From Acridotheres tristis (lineage: Eukaryota; Chordata; Aves; Passeriformes; Sturnidae): a DNA stretch of 64,000 nucleotides. This document shows positions 13,061 through 26,290 of this stretch, piece by piece (positions within the stretch are counted from its first letter, which is position 1; every line of letters begins with the position of its first letter). The stretch covers positions 109,718,048 to 109,782,047 of the forward strand of contig CM072884.1 in the NCBI GenBank assembly GCA_037013685.1, in the 5' to 3' direction. A program made the translations under genes and the position numbers. Below the pieces are notes generated by a model, which searched no databases, was not told the origin of the DNA, and saw only the letters and a list, made by a program, of their open reading frames with translations.

Positions 13061-16000
13061 GAAGCTTTCTTATCTCCCATTCCCTTCTCCTCCTTTGAAC
13101 TTTTACTTCACTGAGATTTTCACGGGCGCAGCCTTTCCTCAGCCAGGTCTCAGCAGCTCCCATGCACAAAGCCAGCTCAGCAAGGTAACATGGCAAGTGT
13201 TGTTTGGTTTGCAGTAAGAGCTTTAATACAGCCTGAAAACAAGGAGCTCTTTGTCACTGCTATTCTCTCTGCAATATTAAAATGCATCTTATCAGTGGCA
13301 CTGTGTAGAGGAAGGGAGAGAACGAAAGAGGAAAAAAACCAGACCCTCAAAAGACACTCTGGTGAGTTCAATAAAAGTCTGCCTTTCTTGAGCATGAACA
13401 ATTTCCTCAGTGGTGCAGCAAGCCTGCAGAAAGCAAACCCTAAAACTCATCGACTGCTTGCAAAATTCAGTCTTTGTCCTAACCACAAACACTTCACCAG
13501 CACCCCACCCGCCACAAAGCACAATAGCTCATTCTCTCTGTGGCCCTCCAAATTTTTCACAGATATTAGTCAACGTTTTTGTTTTATTATTACAGCCTTA
13601 CTTTGTTACTCTCCATTTTTTAATAAGGATAAATCACTCATGCTGCTTTAGCCCAGCGCCTTTTTTTAAATTATTTATAACACAATCTGATTTCATAGCT
13701 GTGTTAATGGCTGAATTGAGGAAGAAGAAGGGTGTAATCAGCTCATTTCAAAATCGTGTCTGAAATGTTTCTTTGTCACTTTTAATGGCCTGTATTCCCC
13801 TTAGGGGGTTCAGGTGTTGGCCAGTGTTAGATGACCTTGCTGTAGCTGGGTCTGGGACACAGAACTTTCCCAATGCACCACTCTGCAACTCCCCTGGGCT
13901 TGTCCCTCTGCCATTCCTATTGTGCCTGTAGACATCTGCTCCTCCTGCAGGAGACTGGATGGGATCCCCAAGCCACTGAGCTCAGGTCCCTGCTACAGCC
14001 ATGACCATTCCCTACCACCCCTTCCACAAACTCTGTGAGCTCCAAAGTTTGGGGTTTGCTTCCTGCCTCTGCCAGGAGGGTGGTGCCTGTGATGGCCAAG
14101 GACAGGGCATCACAGGGATGTGATGTGGTGACACTTTCCCCCTGTTCCAAGCCCCAGGCCAGACCCCACTCTCTGGGATGAGGAGTGGCTACAGGCTGGA
14201 TCCTGCCTGGTGCCTACCTTGAGGTCCCTGTGGCCACCATGAGCCATCCACATGGCCTGGGAGAGGGCTGGGCAGAGCCCTGACATCAGGAATGGTGGCT
14301 GAGCACATGCAGTGGCTTGGCAGGATTATCTCACAGGCAGGCCAGAGTGATTTCCTCGGTGGATTACTCTCAAAGCCACAGTGAGAGGATGCCATTTCTG
14401 GAGTCTCAGACAAAGCACTCATGGGGCTGTTTCTGCCCCTGTTTGCCCAGCAATAGCCAAAGGGCTGCTTCAAAGCCACAGGCTACTCAGGTTCTTGGTG
14501 AGCTTTGGTGCCCACCTGCCCATTCCCAAGGGGAAGGTTTTGCAGCTGAGAAGAGCTTTCAGAGGATGGCTGCATTCCATAAGGCTCCTGAACAGCGTTG
14601 TCAAGGGAGTAGGCAGTGAGCTGACAACTTTTGGGTCAGTCCCAGAACAGCTTGCCAGGGAAGCCTATCAAGCCCCAGTAATCGGGTTTGATTTAAATCT
14701 TTCTCCTTCTCATCACCCTTTCTGGATTAAGTCATCTCCACCAAATGAGAGGCTGTACTGGGAGAGGCACAGACAGGCTCTTGCATGGGTACTGGGGAGA
14801 GGAGAGGAAGGGAAAGATAAGCAAACCACCATCACTTTTGGGTTTTATCATCTCCATCCCAATTTTGCTGCTTCACTGCAGTCACAAGATAACAATAATC
14901 TAGAAGCCAGCAGCTTTTGAGATCACTTACTCTCTGGTCAGCTGTTTGGTGAATGCATAGAGTTATTTCCTTGGGCACTCAGGGTTTGTGCTGGCTGCAG
15001 TGGGGTTTGTGACACGGGAGAAAGAGGGTCTGTGAACCCTGACATTTTGGGGTTTTATGTACTGAGAGAAGTGATCTCACAGGGCATTTTCTCTTGCTTT
15101 CCACCTCTGTTTCTCACACTGAAAAAGTGCAGCTCTTTACCTGGGACTACAAGCTCGCACAGGCTTCCCTTGTGAGTAAGCAGCACCCTGGTTTGGAACA
15201 CAAAGCTCTCAGTGTGCTGCAAGGGCAGGAGGACACGGGGGGAGCTGGCAGGGTTACCTGGTCCTGCTCTGTCCTTTCAGTGTGTCCCAGGGCTGTGACA
15301 CAGGTGAAAACGTCAGCGTGGCATTGCCTTGCTCGTGGCCTCGGAGGAGGAGGAGGGTGGCTGGGAAAGGTTATCCAGGCAAAGAGCTGGCCAAAGTCAG
15401 CTGGAAAAGTCAACTAACATCACCTTGCAGTTGGTACCACTCAGAGAAGAGGGGGTTTGTGTCAAGGTGAAAGAAAGGGGAAAAAAAAAAAACCTAAACA
15501 AAAAACAAAACAAAGAGGAGCCTTTATTAGTGATGTGTAGGAGAAGGGGAGGGTTTTTTCTCCCCAGCCCAGTGAGTGTGAGGGGGAGGTCGCTGTGCAT
15601 GTGATCCTGCAGAGTAAGAAGGATCACCAAAGGGGTGACGCAGGAAAAGGAGGATTACTCTGCATGTGATGGCAGGAGGAGGATGGAGGAGTGTTCTTGC
15701 AAAGGGTGTATGGATGAGGATTACTAAGGGATTTTCTTGGGGATCTAGGTATAACGAAGGAACTCCACCCTCCACCTTGCACTTGGGGTAAGTGAAGGGT
15801 CACCAGAAGCTGTCACAATTCCTGATGGCTTTCTGTCACCCTTTGAAGCTTTTGTTTCTTACCCAATAAACCCAGCTGCAGGTAGGTTTCACTGGCTTTT
15901 GAAGAGCCAATGCCATTTCCAAATCTCTGGTCCAAAGGAAGAAAATGAAGCCATCTTTGTGTAAGACAAGTGTCTGCCTGCACTGGAACTACTCAAACAG

Positions 16001-17129
16001 TTTGGACACTTCCTCCTGTGTAGTCAAAATACAGTTTCTCATCCACACAGGATTTCATAATCAAAAGTGTGAGCAGTACACAGAGGCTGACACACCTCAG
16101 TGCAAGGGGCTCTCAAACTGCTAATTTAATGGGGAGATGCTTCCCTTCATTTCAGTGGGAGCCCTTCACATGCCCTGAACAGATCCAGAAGCAATGCCCT
16201 GTTGTGCTCATGCATTTTCAGGCCACTATTTCCACTTTGTAACAAGCTGAAAAATTCACAAATTCACATGTTCACAAAAGAAAAGGAATATGTTTTTTTG
16301 GGACCAAGGCCAGCAGGATCCCAGCTTTCATGGCAGGAGAGGATGGTGTGGCAAGTTCACTATAAATGTGACTTATTTAATAGCAGTAACAACTCTCCAT
16401 CTGTGAGAGAAAGGCTGAAGTCTGGCTGCAAGCGAGCCTCTAGAAGTAGCAGCCTCTGTGAACAGTCCAGCAAAAATGGTTGAGTTTTGGCTCAGTTGTG
16501 AAGTTTTGACAGTGAATAATTGCTGTTATTTACATAACACCCACGCGCAAACCATAAATGTTTGGCTCCCTGACCTCAGCCATGACCACAGAGATCTGCA
16601 GTGGATTCTCTTCACGTCCTCTCTGTCACACCACTCCCTTCCTTGGCCTGGGCAAGGGGGAGAAGTGCTGCAAGTGAGGCAGGAATAGGGGTAGACTCAG
16701 CTCAAGGTGGGGAAGTGAAGCTGGCGAGAAGCCAGACTGCAGAAAACACACAGGAAAACCGAGAGAGGAGGAATGGGAGAGGACAGAGAGAAGAACCAGA
16801 GGATAATTGCAAGCAGGGAGTTCTGAGCTGTTTGCCAGAGCAGAGGTGAGAGCAGCCTTTGTACTGTAGGTGCAGACTGTCTGCTCTGTCCACATCCTTG
16901 CACAGAGGACACAGCACAATGCACGATGACAGTCACGCTGGCAGAGCAAGAGACAGAAAATCAGCAAACACGGAAGGGGAATTTCCAAGAGGGTCAACGA
17001 CCAGGAGGGGAAGAATGGGCAGAGAAAGCTAGGAGAAAAATTGAATGGCAAATGAAATAAAAAGGCTTTAACAGAGAAAACAGAAATTACATTCTTTGTA
17101 AGGTAAGGCTTGTTTTCTCCAGTGCCTAC

Positions 17130-17460
17130 CCTTGTCCCCGTTGCACATTTTTCACCTTCTGCACAGTCTTTGTCCTTCTCTGCACTCAACCTTTCCCCTT
17201 TCCTGGCCCCAGCCCTTGCTTAAAGTCCCTCACTGTGCCCTGCTTGCCATTTCCTCATCCTCGTGCCTATCTCCTCATCCAGTGTCCCCACAGTCCCCCC
17301 TGTGCCCCCAGCCTCCTGCAGTCAGCACTCCCACCCACTCCAAGTCATGCCAGGAGCTCCTCCTGCCTGCTCTGTCTCCTTTCCCAAGAGCCAGTCCATG
17401 TCCCTGCTGCTCTGTTCTTTCCTATCCAGCCCCCCTTCATCTCCTGCAGACTCCAAATCC
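17130..17460 (+). repeat. Pyrimidine-rich low-complexity tract
   Basis: The plus strand is dominated by C and T (CCTCATCC, CCCCAGCC, CTCCTGC words) for about 330 bp. This bias produces long stop-free frames in this neighbourhood, which should not be taken as genes. Confidence 0.6.
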
Positions 17461-20400
17461 TTTGTGCCTCTGGGCTTCCAAGCTGAGGCACCTGTGAATA
17501 AAGGGATGTTTTCCCTCCTGCACAGAGAGGCAGAAACCCAGGTTTGCTGGTGTTCCATGTTCTACCTGGGAGTCAGCATCCTTAGTCCCTCAGGTGTGCC
17601 TGTCACTGTGATGACAGACCTGTGCCATTATTGGAGGGAGATGCCATCCTCCCATCTCCTGCTGCCAGCTCCACCACTGGCTGCAGCAGCACATGGCTCT
17701 CCCTTGAAGGCACTCGTGCCAAGCCTCAGCCAAGCTCAAATCTATGCTAGGTCTCTTTCCAAGCTGTCCCTGCTGTCTGTGCTTGGCCTAGTGGGCAGCA
17801 GCCGACTGCTCCCCTTTCCCTCTGTGAGAAGCCATGGAGCAGGGATGCAGGGCTCAACCCTACCTGGAGGCCACTCCAACCCAGCCATCCCTGCAGCCAA
17901 AGCTGCAAACAGCCACCTCCCAGTTAACATGGAGCCCAGAGACCCTGCATCAGTTCTGGCAGGGCACTCACTCCACTCTTCCCTCTGGGCTCTGGTGGAA
18001 GGGTCACAGCACCCCGAGAACCTTCCCTGCTGTGGTGCAGCAGCTCGGGGCACCCCAGGACAGGCAGGGAGCTCCACCGTGTCAGGAGGAGAGGTGCTGG
18101 CAGGACAGATGACAGCAGGATTATCCCTCTGCCTGCTAGCAAGGGTGAAACTGGACAGCTGGGAAGCAATGAACCCTGAGCAGTGCTGCCACTGCAGCAG
18201 CAAGAATGCTTATTTTTAAACTGAACAGAAAGGAAAAGGACTGTCACCACATCTCCTGCAGATCAGTTGCCACCCAGGTCCAAGTTGTGTTTTGGAACCT
18301 TGGAAACGTCATTTTACTCTTTCACAGTACTTATGCACCTGAGACTGAGCAGATGAGAATTTCCTTTCCTTTTACTCCTCTTTCACTCCCCCTCACAGAG
18401 CAATTGCCCTGCACCACTGGCTGTGTGAGCCTGAAGGTCAGACACCACTTCCCTGGAGCTGTCACACACAACTGAGGTGGCAGGATGAGAACAAGGAGAG
18501 GGGTTTCAAAAAGCAGCCAGGAGGGAAATGTGCTGTTGTTTCATTGCTCATGAAGAAAACCAAGAGCAGGTCCCTGGATGGGACGTGGGGAGCAGGGAGC
18601 CCAGCAGGACTGACCACTTGAGCACTCCCTGGCTTGGCAGAGGGCTTGGCAGTGAGCTCCCTGCTGCTGTGGCTCATACCCACACGAGCTGCTTTAGCTC
18701 CAGCCTGGGTATTATGTATTAGTGCTTCAGTTATAGCACAAACAAGCAGGCTGATCCAGCTAAGATAAAGCAACTTTCGTTTGCAGCCCTGGATCAAACA
18801 CCTGCCTCAGCCAATTTGCAAGAGCACCTGCCTGCCTGTGAATTAGGAGCAAAGGGAAGTCTCTTTAGCTGCTGGTACCACGAACAGCAAAGAGATAGAA
18901 AGAGAGGGATGCCTGAACTCCCACTGACCTCTTTTGTTTACCCTTAAAAAGAAACTCCTGCCCTTCAGGCTCTAAGTGGACTCTTAATGTCGAGGAACCA
19001 AAACCCACAAACCCTGCTCAAACAAATCTCAGGTGATGGCTCCAATAACACCTCTGTGTGAGGATGTGCTCCAGCATTTGGCAAACAGTGATAGATAAAC
19101 AGGTAAATCTGTTAGCAGGGAGGAGGGGAGGTAATTTGTTGTGGGGATTTGGGATTGTGGCCACAGTGGCTAGAACAGACACTCTGAGGCATCCCTGCTT
19201 AATTAGAAACACAGCTGGGTTTTGTCAAGGCAGGTAGCTTCTCTGATGTCTGCTAATGGACTAAATTGCATTTGTGTAGTCTGGATTTTGGTCTCCCTGA
19301 CTGCTGGGAATAAAAAGCAGATTGGGCCCTGCTATAAGCAGCTCTCTTTAGCAGTAACTCATCCAAGGACTAGAGTTGTTGCATCCTGCCAGCATCCCCT
19401 GGCTGCTGGGTGTGCATTTCCCATTACAGCTTCCTTGTTGATCACACTTAGCCAGAACTTGGTCTGATCCCTTATCTTCATCCTACAGCCTAGGGTTGAC
19501 CACACAACTCTGGGAAAACCAAGGAATGCAATCTGGTTGAAGGTCCTCCCTCCAGCTGCCCAAACATAAGTACTGGCACCTCCAAAGGAGCACCTGTGCC
19601 TTATGAAAGGGAGAAAACCACAAGGAAAATGGCAGCTGCTGGAGCACTGCTCTGTACTGCATCCCACTGAGGTGTGTCCCGTGCTGTCACAAGCATTTCT
19701 GATGAAAAATTGAAGCAGCAGCTGAAGCTGAAGTGAAGAAGTGAAAACACCTGCCTGCTGAGAAATGTTAAAGAGCCCAGATTTACCTGAGAGGCATTTG
19801 GAGACAGGGCCATTTATTTTTCCTGGCTTCTTGCCAGCTTATCATTCTTCTGTGAGACTGCTGCCTTTGACGGGCTTTGTGCCCCCTGACTCTGCAGCTC
19901 TCCTGGCTCCAGATGGCCCGAGGAAAAAATTAAAACTAGGGAGGTTTCAGAAACTTGCCTCCTCTGGTTTGAGAGGAGCTGACAAAAGTCAGCTGCCGAG
20001 CCAGGAGCAGAACTTCAGCTCTCTTGCTTCCTTCAGCTACTGTGCTGTGTGATGTTATTAGACTTGTTGCTCCCAAAAGCATCGCTTTTAGGATCAGCTC
20101 CAGAATGACTGTGGAATAAAGGCAGCTTACGATCCAGGCGTAATTCCTAAGGTTTCTAACCCTCTCAGAGCAGTTGAATAACGAGAGCAAGAAGCAGAAA
20201 CCATCTGGAACAAATCCTTCAGCCTCTAGCACACAGTGTTTTGATACTCCCGTGTGACCTGAAGGCCTGTCCAGAGCTGCTTCACCTACCCAAAGCCTGG
20301 ATGTCCTTATGGGTGGGAAAGCTCTGCCTCCCTAGTGCAACTGGGGAAAAGATTTCAGAAGAGGTGCAGACCCAGTTCTCAGCGACTTTTTCAGTCCAAG

Positions 20401-22158
20401 GGCTTCATGGGATGTTCTCTTCAACTTCTGCCAGGCATTGTCCACAAAAACGCAGAAAAATCTCCTGTTCTGCATACACTGTCCAGGAAAATTGGAAAGG
20501 CTCAGTCTAAACTGTGTCCAGGGGAAAACCATGCTAACAATCACTCAACAAGGCTGAATGTCCTTGGCAGCTGTTAATTATTATCAGTCCTTTACTTCAG
20601 CAAAGTGTGTGAGAGGCTTTCAGATGTTGCATTCCGCAATCCCCGCACAAGCTGTTATTGATTTGGCACACGAAAACGAGGGTGATAAGTTTGTGCTTGG
20701 AGTGAGCTGGAAGCACATGAATAAAACCCTACAGTCAGGAAAGTATGTGCTTTGTTCTGAAGGACGTGTTGCTTTTTGCTTGTTTAGTTTAACAATTCTT
20801 TGCTGTCAAGGTCTCTTTCTTAATTTTAGGAGACGATTGATGGAGAAGAAGCTTACTTTTGACGTATTTCAGGGAGAAACTAGAATTAGTGGTTACTGAA
20901 TGCTGGTAAAGCATTTATGGATTTAGATTCAGCCCTTTCATAACCATTTTCTGAGAGCCCTTGACAAAGTTTGGACCTGTATGTTTTTCCTTTGGTTCCC
21001 AGGCTCCTCAGTGGTGGGAACAGAAGCACAGAAATGCACGAGGCTGGTGGATCCCTAACAGGACAAAAAGCAAGGATCTTATAGCTGCTATCCTGAAGAT
21101 CTTTGGCACTATGATGGCCTCTCAGTTTGCCAGCACAGCAGAAAGTTGAGCCACCCTCATTTACACACCAGCCTAAACCAACCTTGTGATTTGCCTTTAA
21201 TTTGCAGTTTGCTTCCCGCTCTCTCCTGCTCCTTTCTCTCCTCCTTTTGTGTTCCTGGCTCACACTGCAATCAGAGGTGGGTTAGCACAATGCAAGTGTG
21301 ATTCAGGTTTCAATAACTGCCACCATCTGTGATGAATCAGAGGAGATGCAGCAGGCAGGGATGCCTCAAAGGGAGGTGGTTTTCCCTTTAGAGATTTTAA
21401 ACACAGCCTGCTGCAGGCAGTCAGCTGAGGTGCCTGCACATTTAGGGGACAAACTCCCTGAGTAGATGCTGGACAGAAGCAGATACCTCCAGATGAGATT
21501 TGTGGTTCAAAAATGTTCCACACTGATAATTAAGGTGGCAAGATATGAAACCTGCTCATCCTCCTCCCTGGCAGGGGCCTGGTCCATCACATGCATGTCA
21601 ACCAAAGAAAAGATCTGTGTTAGTAAATGGATTATTGCCATGGGATGCTGCTGGTATATCCACACAACCAGGATGGTCCCTAGCTTGATTTTGGCTCGGA
21701 TCCACTCCCCAGAAATTCTCCCAGGTGGTTTGGGAGTTGTTGGGAGCCAGCGAACGTTTCCATGAAGCATTTTGGAGAGGCTGTGCTGAGCTGCAAGGTG
21801 AGCCAGCCTGGCTGTGGCTGCTCCCTGGCAGCTCCCTGGGGAAGGGTCTCAGGGAAGTTTGATGTCCAAGCCCATTTCTCTGGGGTTTCTCTTCACTTTC
21901 TTCTTCCCCTGTGCCAGAAGAGCCCTGCATGAGCCCAGCAGATGGCACTCCACCGTGAATTTACACCCAAAAGCCCCTCATAAATCACCTGTCCCACCTC
22001 TGGGGGACCAGCGTGGTGGGACAGGGCTGCCCTGCTTACCCACACCCCACAGGGAGATGGCTGCTGCTGTCCTGGGAAAGCCATGCCAAGTCTGGGCATG
22101 GATTTGAGGACTTTGAATAAAATTCCTTCATTTATATACGTGCCCATATATATGTACA

Positions 22159-22181
22159 CCTACCTGCCTACCTGCCTACCT
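22159..22181. repeat. Short CCTACCTG repeat
   Basis: Three units of the CCTACCTG / CCTGCCTA octamer, about 23 bp. Confidence 0.7.
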
Positions 22182-22708
22182 TTGTTTAGTTGTCTTTTTC
22201 TGAGCTAATTCTCTCAGACAGCTCTCCCTTTTTGTTGCTTCTGCTGCCTTTTCACCCTCCTCCAGCAGCAATAGATGCCTGCAAGGACAGAGTTTTAGCC
22301 TCCTCTAGTACCAGACAAAGCCCAAAGCTCAACTGTTGTCACCTCTCATGGGTGGCTGAGCTCCTTGCTGAGCTGGGGCATTACTTTTTTTTCCATAAGC
22401 AATTTGAATTTAGGCTTGGAAAGTGGAAAGTTCCTGCTTGGCAGCAAACAGCTGCTCCCAGGGTCAGTGTCTGCACACAGGCTCCTCGCCTGAAACAGGA
22501 GTGGGCTCAGGGCAGATAATGTGGCATTTCAGGACCGCTGAGCCAACAACCACAGCTTCCTACCAAGCATTTTAGCTCTCCCTAAGTGGCTTTGGATTTC
22601 GTCTGTCTCCTTTTTTCCCTCTGACATTTCAAAAATGCTCAGACTGCTCAGAATTTGTGCTGCAGTTTTGAAACATTTGCCTCCATGATGCTGATTTCTC
22701 TCTTAAGG

Positions 22709-22780
22709 GCACAAGATGCCCCATCCCTGGAAGTGTTCAAGGCCAGGTTGGATGGCAGTGCTTGCCCTGACCTTTGCTGG
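22709..22780 (+). mobile_element. CR1 LINE fragment
   Basis: GATGCCCCATCCCTGGAAGT followed by GTTCAAGGCCAGGTTGGATG is the CR1 segment just upstream of the 3' terminus, in plus orientation. The terminus itself is missing, so it is truncated on both sides. Confidence 0.75.
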
Positions 22781-24505
22781 GTTGTCCATTTATTCCCATC
22801 TCCAGTCACAGGCAGCAAAACTATTCCCTGAACAACCTGGACTGGCAGCTGTACATGTCTAATCTTGGAGGAAAAAGAGTAGAAAGGAAGAAGGAAGATA
22901 AAGGGAGAGAGACAACCTGGAAGAAGTGCTGATTCTGGAAGAGCTGCTGCAAGCATTGGGATCTCTTCTTTGCCCTCTGAAAGTCAGTCAGTTCCTAAGA
23001 ACTGTGAAGAGGTCTGAGAGCATTTCAGAAGGTGAAATCCCTTCCTTCCCCTCTCTCCAGCTCTGGTGCTTGCTGTTTGTCCTCTGGTTTGCCAGCTCAT
23101 GTGGTCTTTCCTCCTCAGTCCCAGCTGGCAGAGTTCAGCTGTCCTTCCCTTAGCAAGCAGAGTTTGGCCTCTGGCTGCTTCCTTGGCTCTTTCCATCACG
23201 GATTTTCTGCTACATCTGTTCTTCACCAGAAGTGAACAGTTCAATCTGAAATTGCCCCACACTCTGTATCCCTTTGGGTTTTCAGTCAAAACATTTCTAG
23301 TGTTTCCATTGGGAGCAACCAGCTGTGCTGGGAAGGGAAAGGCTGAGAAGCTGAGGGACTGGAGAAAGGGATTGGGCATGGAGGGAGAGAGGTTTGCAAG
23401 AGGCAGGGAAGAATGTGTAGGTGCTGAGGTCTTGGTGCAGGAGAAGTAGAGAAGCTTCAGCCCCAGCACACCTTCCTTGAGTAGACATCTCTCTGGCACA
23501 ACCCTGAAGGTAAAATCATCAGAGTGGGGCAGGAGAGAAGCTGCTGAGCCTTTCAGGATGGCCTGCTGCCTCCCTGCTTGATGGGAGGTTGGGATGTGAC
23601 TCCTTAAAAGTAACCCTGGGTGGCACAGAGCTAAAGGTAATTACCTAGGGCTTTCAGAGTCTAGAATTTGAGGTATTTTCTCCTCTCTGGGCTTAACAGC
23701 CTGGATTCACATGCACATGGTGCTGACCTCAGGGCTTAGATCAGTGAAGGCACCAGCCAGTATGCAATTCCCTTTCCATGGGGAAAAGGATAAGTATGGC
23801 TCATGTGCAGCCAAAAAAGTGGCTTCCCCAGGCTGCTCCTCCTGCTGGGTCTGAGTTGCTGGCAAGAATCTCACTGGACATCTGCCTGCAATGGGAAAGT
23901 CACTCTCCTTCTGCATGGGGTGCCCTTGAAAGTTGTCTGGGCAAATAAATGAGCACAGAGAAATGACCCCATTGGGACAGAGCTGCACATCAGGTCAGCC
24001 TGGAGCAAGAGCAAAGACTTCTCTGGTGGGTGCAGCTTCCACCCTGACAAAACCCTTCTGTGGAAGCACAAAGACTTTCATCTGCAGGACTGTAATTTCA
24101 GTGCCTTTATTGGAAGTTACATTTCTGCTTAAAGTTAGAAAAAGGAGCCACAGCTCTTGGTTCAGACAGTGGCAGAAGACTGACTCGTGTGTCTATGGGA
24201 TTTTTTTCCCCTATAGAGTATGAAGGAAAAAGGTCATCCAACACATAAAGTGTCCAAAACCTGAAAGAAAATAAAACAAAGAAATTGTATATATACACTA
24301 ATGTTTTGTATTTGCCATTCCACCAGCTGACTCACAAATCTAATGCAAAGGCTGCAATTCCATCCCAGGCTGTGATGCCAGCACTGGGTATTGCTGTGAT
24401 AAGCAGTTCCCAATTTAACCAAAAGGGAGGACACAACAGTGCAGAGACAAAGCGACAAAATGTGCAGTTTTTACTTAAGCTTTCATTCCTGCAATTCTTC
24501 TAGTT
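22781..24505. other. No gene recognised
   Basis: Only short frames on both strands, none with recognisable content. The sequence runs into the pyrimidine microsatellite. Confidence 0.45.
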
Positions 24506-24709
24506 TGTTTTTCTTTTCTTTTCTTTTCTTTTCTTTTCTTTTCTTTTCTTTTCTTTTCTTTTCTTTTCTTTTCTTTTCTTTTCTTTTCTTTTCTTTTCTT
24601 TTCTTTTCTTTTCTTTTCTTTTCTTTTCTTTTCTTTTCTTTTCTTTTCTTTTCTTTTCTTTTCTTTTCTTTTCTTTTCTCTTCTCTTCTCTTCTCTTCTC
24701 TTCTCTTTT
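24506..24709. repeat. (TTTTC)n microsatellite, about 200 bp
   Basis: An almost perfect TTTTC pentamer array runs to about 24678, then changes to a TCTTC/CTCTT variant block to about 24709. All-pyrimidine on the plus strand. The lysine/glutamate- or phenylalanine-rich open frames that cross it are products of the array. Confidence 0.97.
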
Positions 24710-25129
24710 CCAATTCTCCTCTTTAACTTTCACCTCAGAGCTGGAGGGCTGGCTCAGCCCAGCGCTGTTGTGTGCCCACAAAACCACCAGCCAGATGAAC
24801 CAGCCTGGCTTGGAAACACATTTTTGCTAAAACCCTGCAATTTCCAGGTCTCCCCCTGCACGCACCCTCCAGCATCACCCCTCGAGGTGTGCCCACAGAA
24901 ACCCTTTGTGTTTGCAGAGCCCTGGGGCTGTGCTGGGGCAGGTGTCCGGATTTCCAGGGAGCTGGGGAAGGCGATAAGCACCGTGTTTATCTCCCCAGAG
25001 AGAACAGCGTGTCCTTGACCCAGGCAGGTGCTGGGCACGCCAGCTGGGCTGGGAATGCTGTCCCAAATCCTACAGCAGCAGCACAAGCGGGGATTCAGCC
25101 CCCAGCTGAAGTCTGGGTCAGTGTTTGAG
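24710..25129. other. No gene recognised
   Basis: GC-moderate sequence between the microsatellite and the retroviral block. No supportable feature. Confidence 0.4.
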
Positions 25130-25150
25130 GTGATGCCACCTCACATCCCT

Positions 25151-25205
25151 TGTTGGATCCCAGAACCCTGGGAGTTTTGAGCTTTCTGTGCTTTCTGGCA
25201 CTGAC
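25151..25205 (+). repeat. Inverted-repeat arm A
   Basis: The segment beginning TGTTGGATCCCAGAACCC is present in reverse complement at 25981-26032, apart from a small indel around the middle. Confidence 0.85.
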
Positions 25206-25371
25206 CTCCAGGAGAACACTGCTTTTGACCTGAGGCCTTGGAGAAGGCTCCAAATTTGAGTGATGGAGTTAAAATCACAGGTGTGTAGTTTAATAAAAGT
25301 GTGTGCTTTCACATGGTAAAGGGTGTTAAATTTGAGGTTTTCATAATGTAGGTTTTTATAATACAGTAATA

Positions 25372-25630
25372 GGTATGGGACAAGATGGATGATTTTGGGT
25401 GGTGTCTCCTTTCAGTGTTCATCTTCTTTCTTCTCCATGGTTTCAGGCAGCAGTTTCTGGTTGGACAGTCAGTGCTGCACTGAGGGTCACGGGAAGTTAG
25501 TTATTGGGTTAAAAGGATAAATAATATAGGTGTGAATTCTCTATTGGACTTTTTAGCTTTAAGACACCTTGTAGCAGCTGGATCTTCCTCCATTTTTTCT
25601 CACTTCTAGCAGGTAGCTAAAAGTGCTGCT
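25372..25630 (+). repeat. Direct repeat, left copy (LTR-like)
   Basis: Pairs with 26033-26290 at a constant offset near 661 bp, with scattered substitutions and a few single-base indels. Interpreted as the U3-like part of an LTR. Confidence 0.9.
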
Positions 25631-25998
25631 GCAAATCTTCTTCCAAAATTCCATGATCTAAAGTTGTCATCACAATCATTATATTCATCAATGGACCTTT
25701 TTTCTCTACGTTTGTGCCCTTCAATCATTTTTACATGAGGCATTAGCAAAGTAAGTCTCCCAGTGCTGCATGGACTGCCTTTGATGTCTGATGGAATGGC
25801 AGGCCAAACTCTATCTCCACAAATGAGAAAGATCCCCCGTGGTAACTGCAAAGGGATATGATTGGGTACAGTGTGTGAAACTGTAGTGAAATTGCACCAA
25901 GATGTCAAATTTTTGTACACAATGTGATTTGGAGTGACATCTGTAAATTTGTCTTTACTTTGTTTTGATCCAGGATGGGAGTCAGTGCCAGAAAGCAC
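25606..25998 (-). pseudogene. Retroviral envelope fragment (SU-TM junction)
   Basis: The minus-strand frame of 130 codons carries hallmarks of a retroviral envelope glycoprotein around the surface/transmembrane junction. These are a GIFLICGDRVW-type stretch at about residues 55-65, a GSPCSTGRL-type stretch at about 74-82, a basic furin-like site ending REKR at 98-101, and N-glycosylation sequons at about 30 and 36. It is a remnant: there is no signal peptide and no SU N-terminus, and TM is cut off about 30 residues after the cleavage site, where the sequence runs into the flanking direct repeat. The first dozen residues come from the inverted-repeat arm rather than env. It lies antisense to the LTR-like copies on either side, so it is not in normal proviral order. 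No function is expected. The env assignment rests on motif recognition. Confidence 0.65.
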
Positions 25999-26032
25999 AG
26001 AAAGCTCGAAAAGAGGGTTCTGGGATCCAACA
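25981..26032 (-). repeat. Inverted-repeat arm B
   Basis: Reverse complement of 25151-25205. It joins the env-bearing insert to the right direct repeat. Confidence 0.85.
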
Positions 26033-26290
26033 GGTATGGGACAAGATGGAGGATTTTGGGTGGTGTCTCCTTTCAGTGTTCATCTTCCTTCTTCTTCATG
26101 GTTTCAGGCAGCAGTTTCTGGTTGGTCAGTCAGTGTCACACTGAGGGTCATGGGAATTTAGTTATTGGGTTAAAAGGATAAATAATATAGGTGTTAGTTC
26201 TTTATTGGACTATTTAGCTTTAAAAGATCTTGTAGCAGCTGGATTCCTCTCCATTTTCCTCACTTCTAGCTGGTAGCTGGAAGTGTTGCT
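26033..26290 (+). repeat. Direct repeat, right copy (LTR-like)
   Basis: Second copy of 25372-25630. Unlike the left copy it continues into a putative polyadenylation signal (AATAAA at 26318). Confidence 0.9.

Larger units (their letters stand above)
8641..22708. other. Long stretch without a recognised gene
   Basis: Fourteen kilobases with no protein family I can recognise. Notable sub-regions: a CpG cluster with a perfect CRE at 12820-13060 (listed separately), a pyrimidine-rich tract at 17130-17460, and long but unconvincing plus-strand frames at 12154-12927 and 17263-18219. A CCTACCTG short repeat is at 22159-22181. Repeat-poor compared with the 48-53 kb island. I cannot exclude short exons or conserved noncoding elements. 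Confidence 0.4.

Noticed and set aside
16626..17189. 187-codon minus-strand open frame
   Set aside because: Serine/leucine/phenylalanine-rich translation of a purine-rich plus strand; no motif or structure beyond composition.
17263..18219. 318-codon plus-strand open frame
   Set aside because: It lies in and beside a pyrimidine-rich tract that removes stops by composition. It has no domain, no repeat structure and no family resemblance, and competing frames of 100-150 codons overlap it on both strands.
24439..24787. Phenylalanine/leucine- or lysine-rich proteins across the TTTTC array
   Set aside because: Pure translation of a pentamer microsatellite in stop-free frames.
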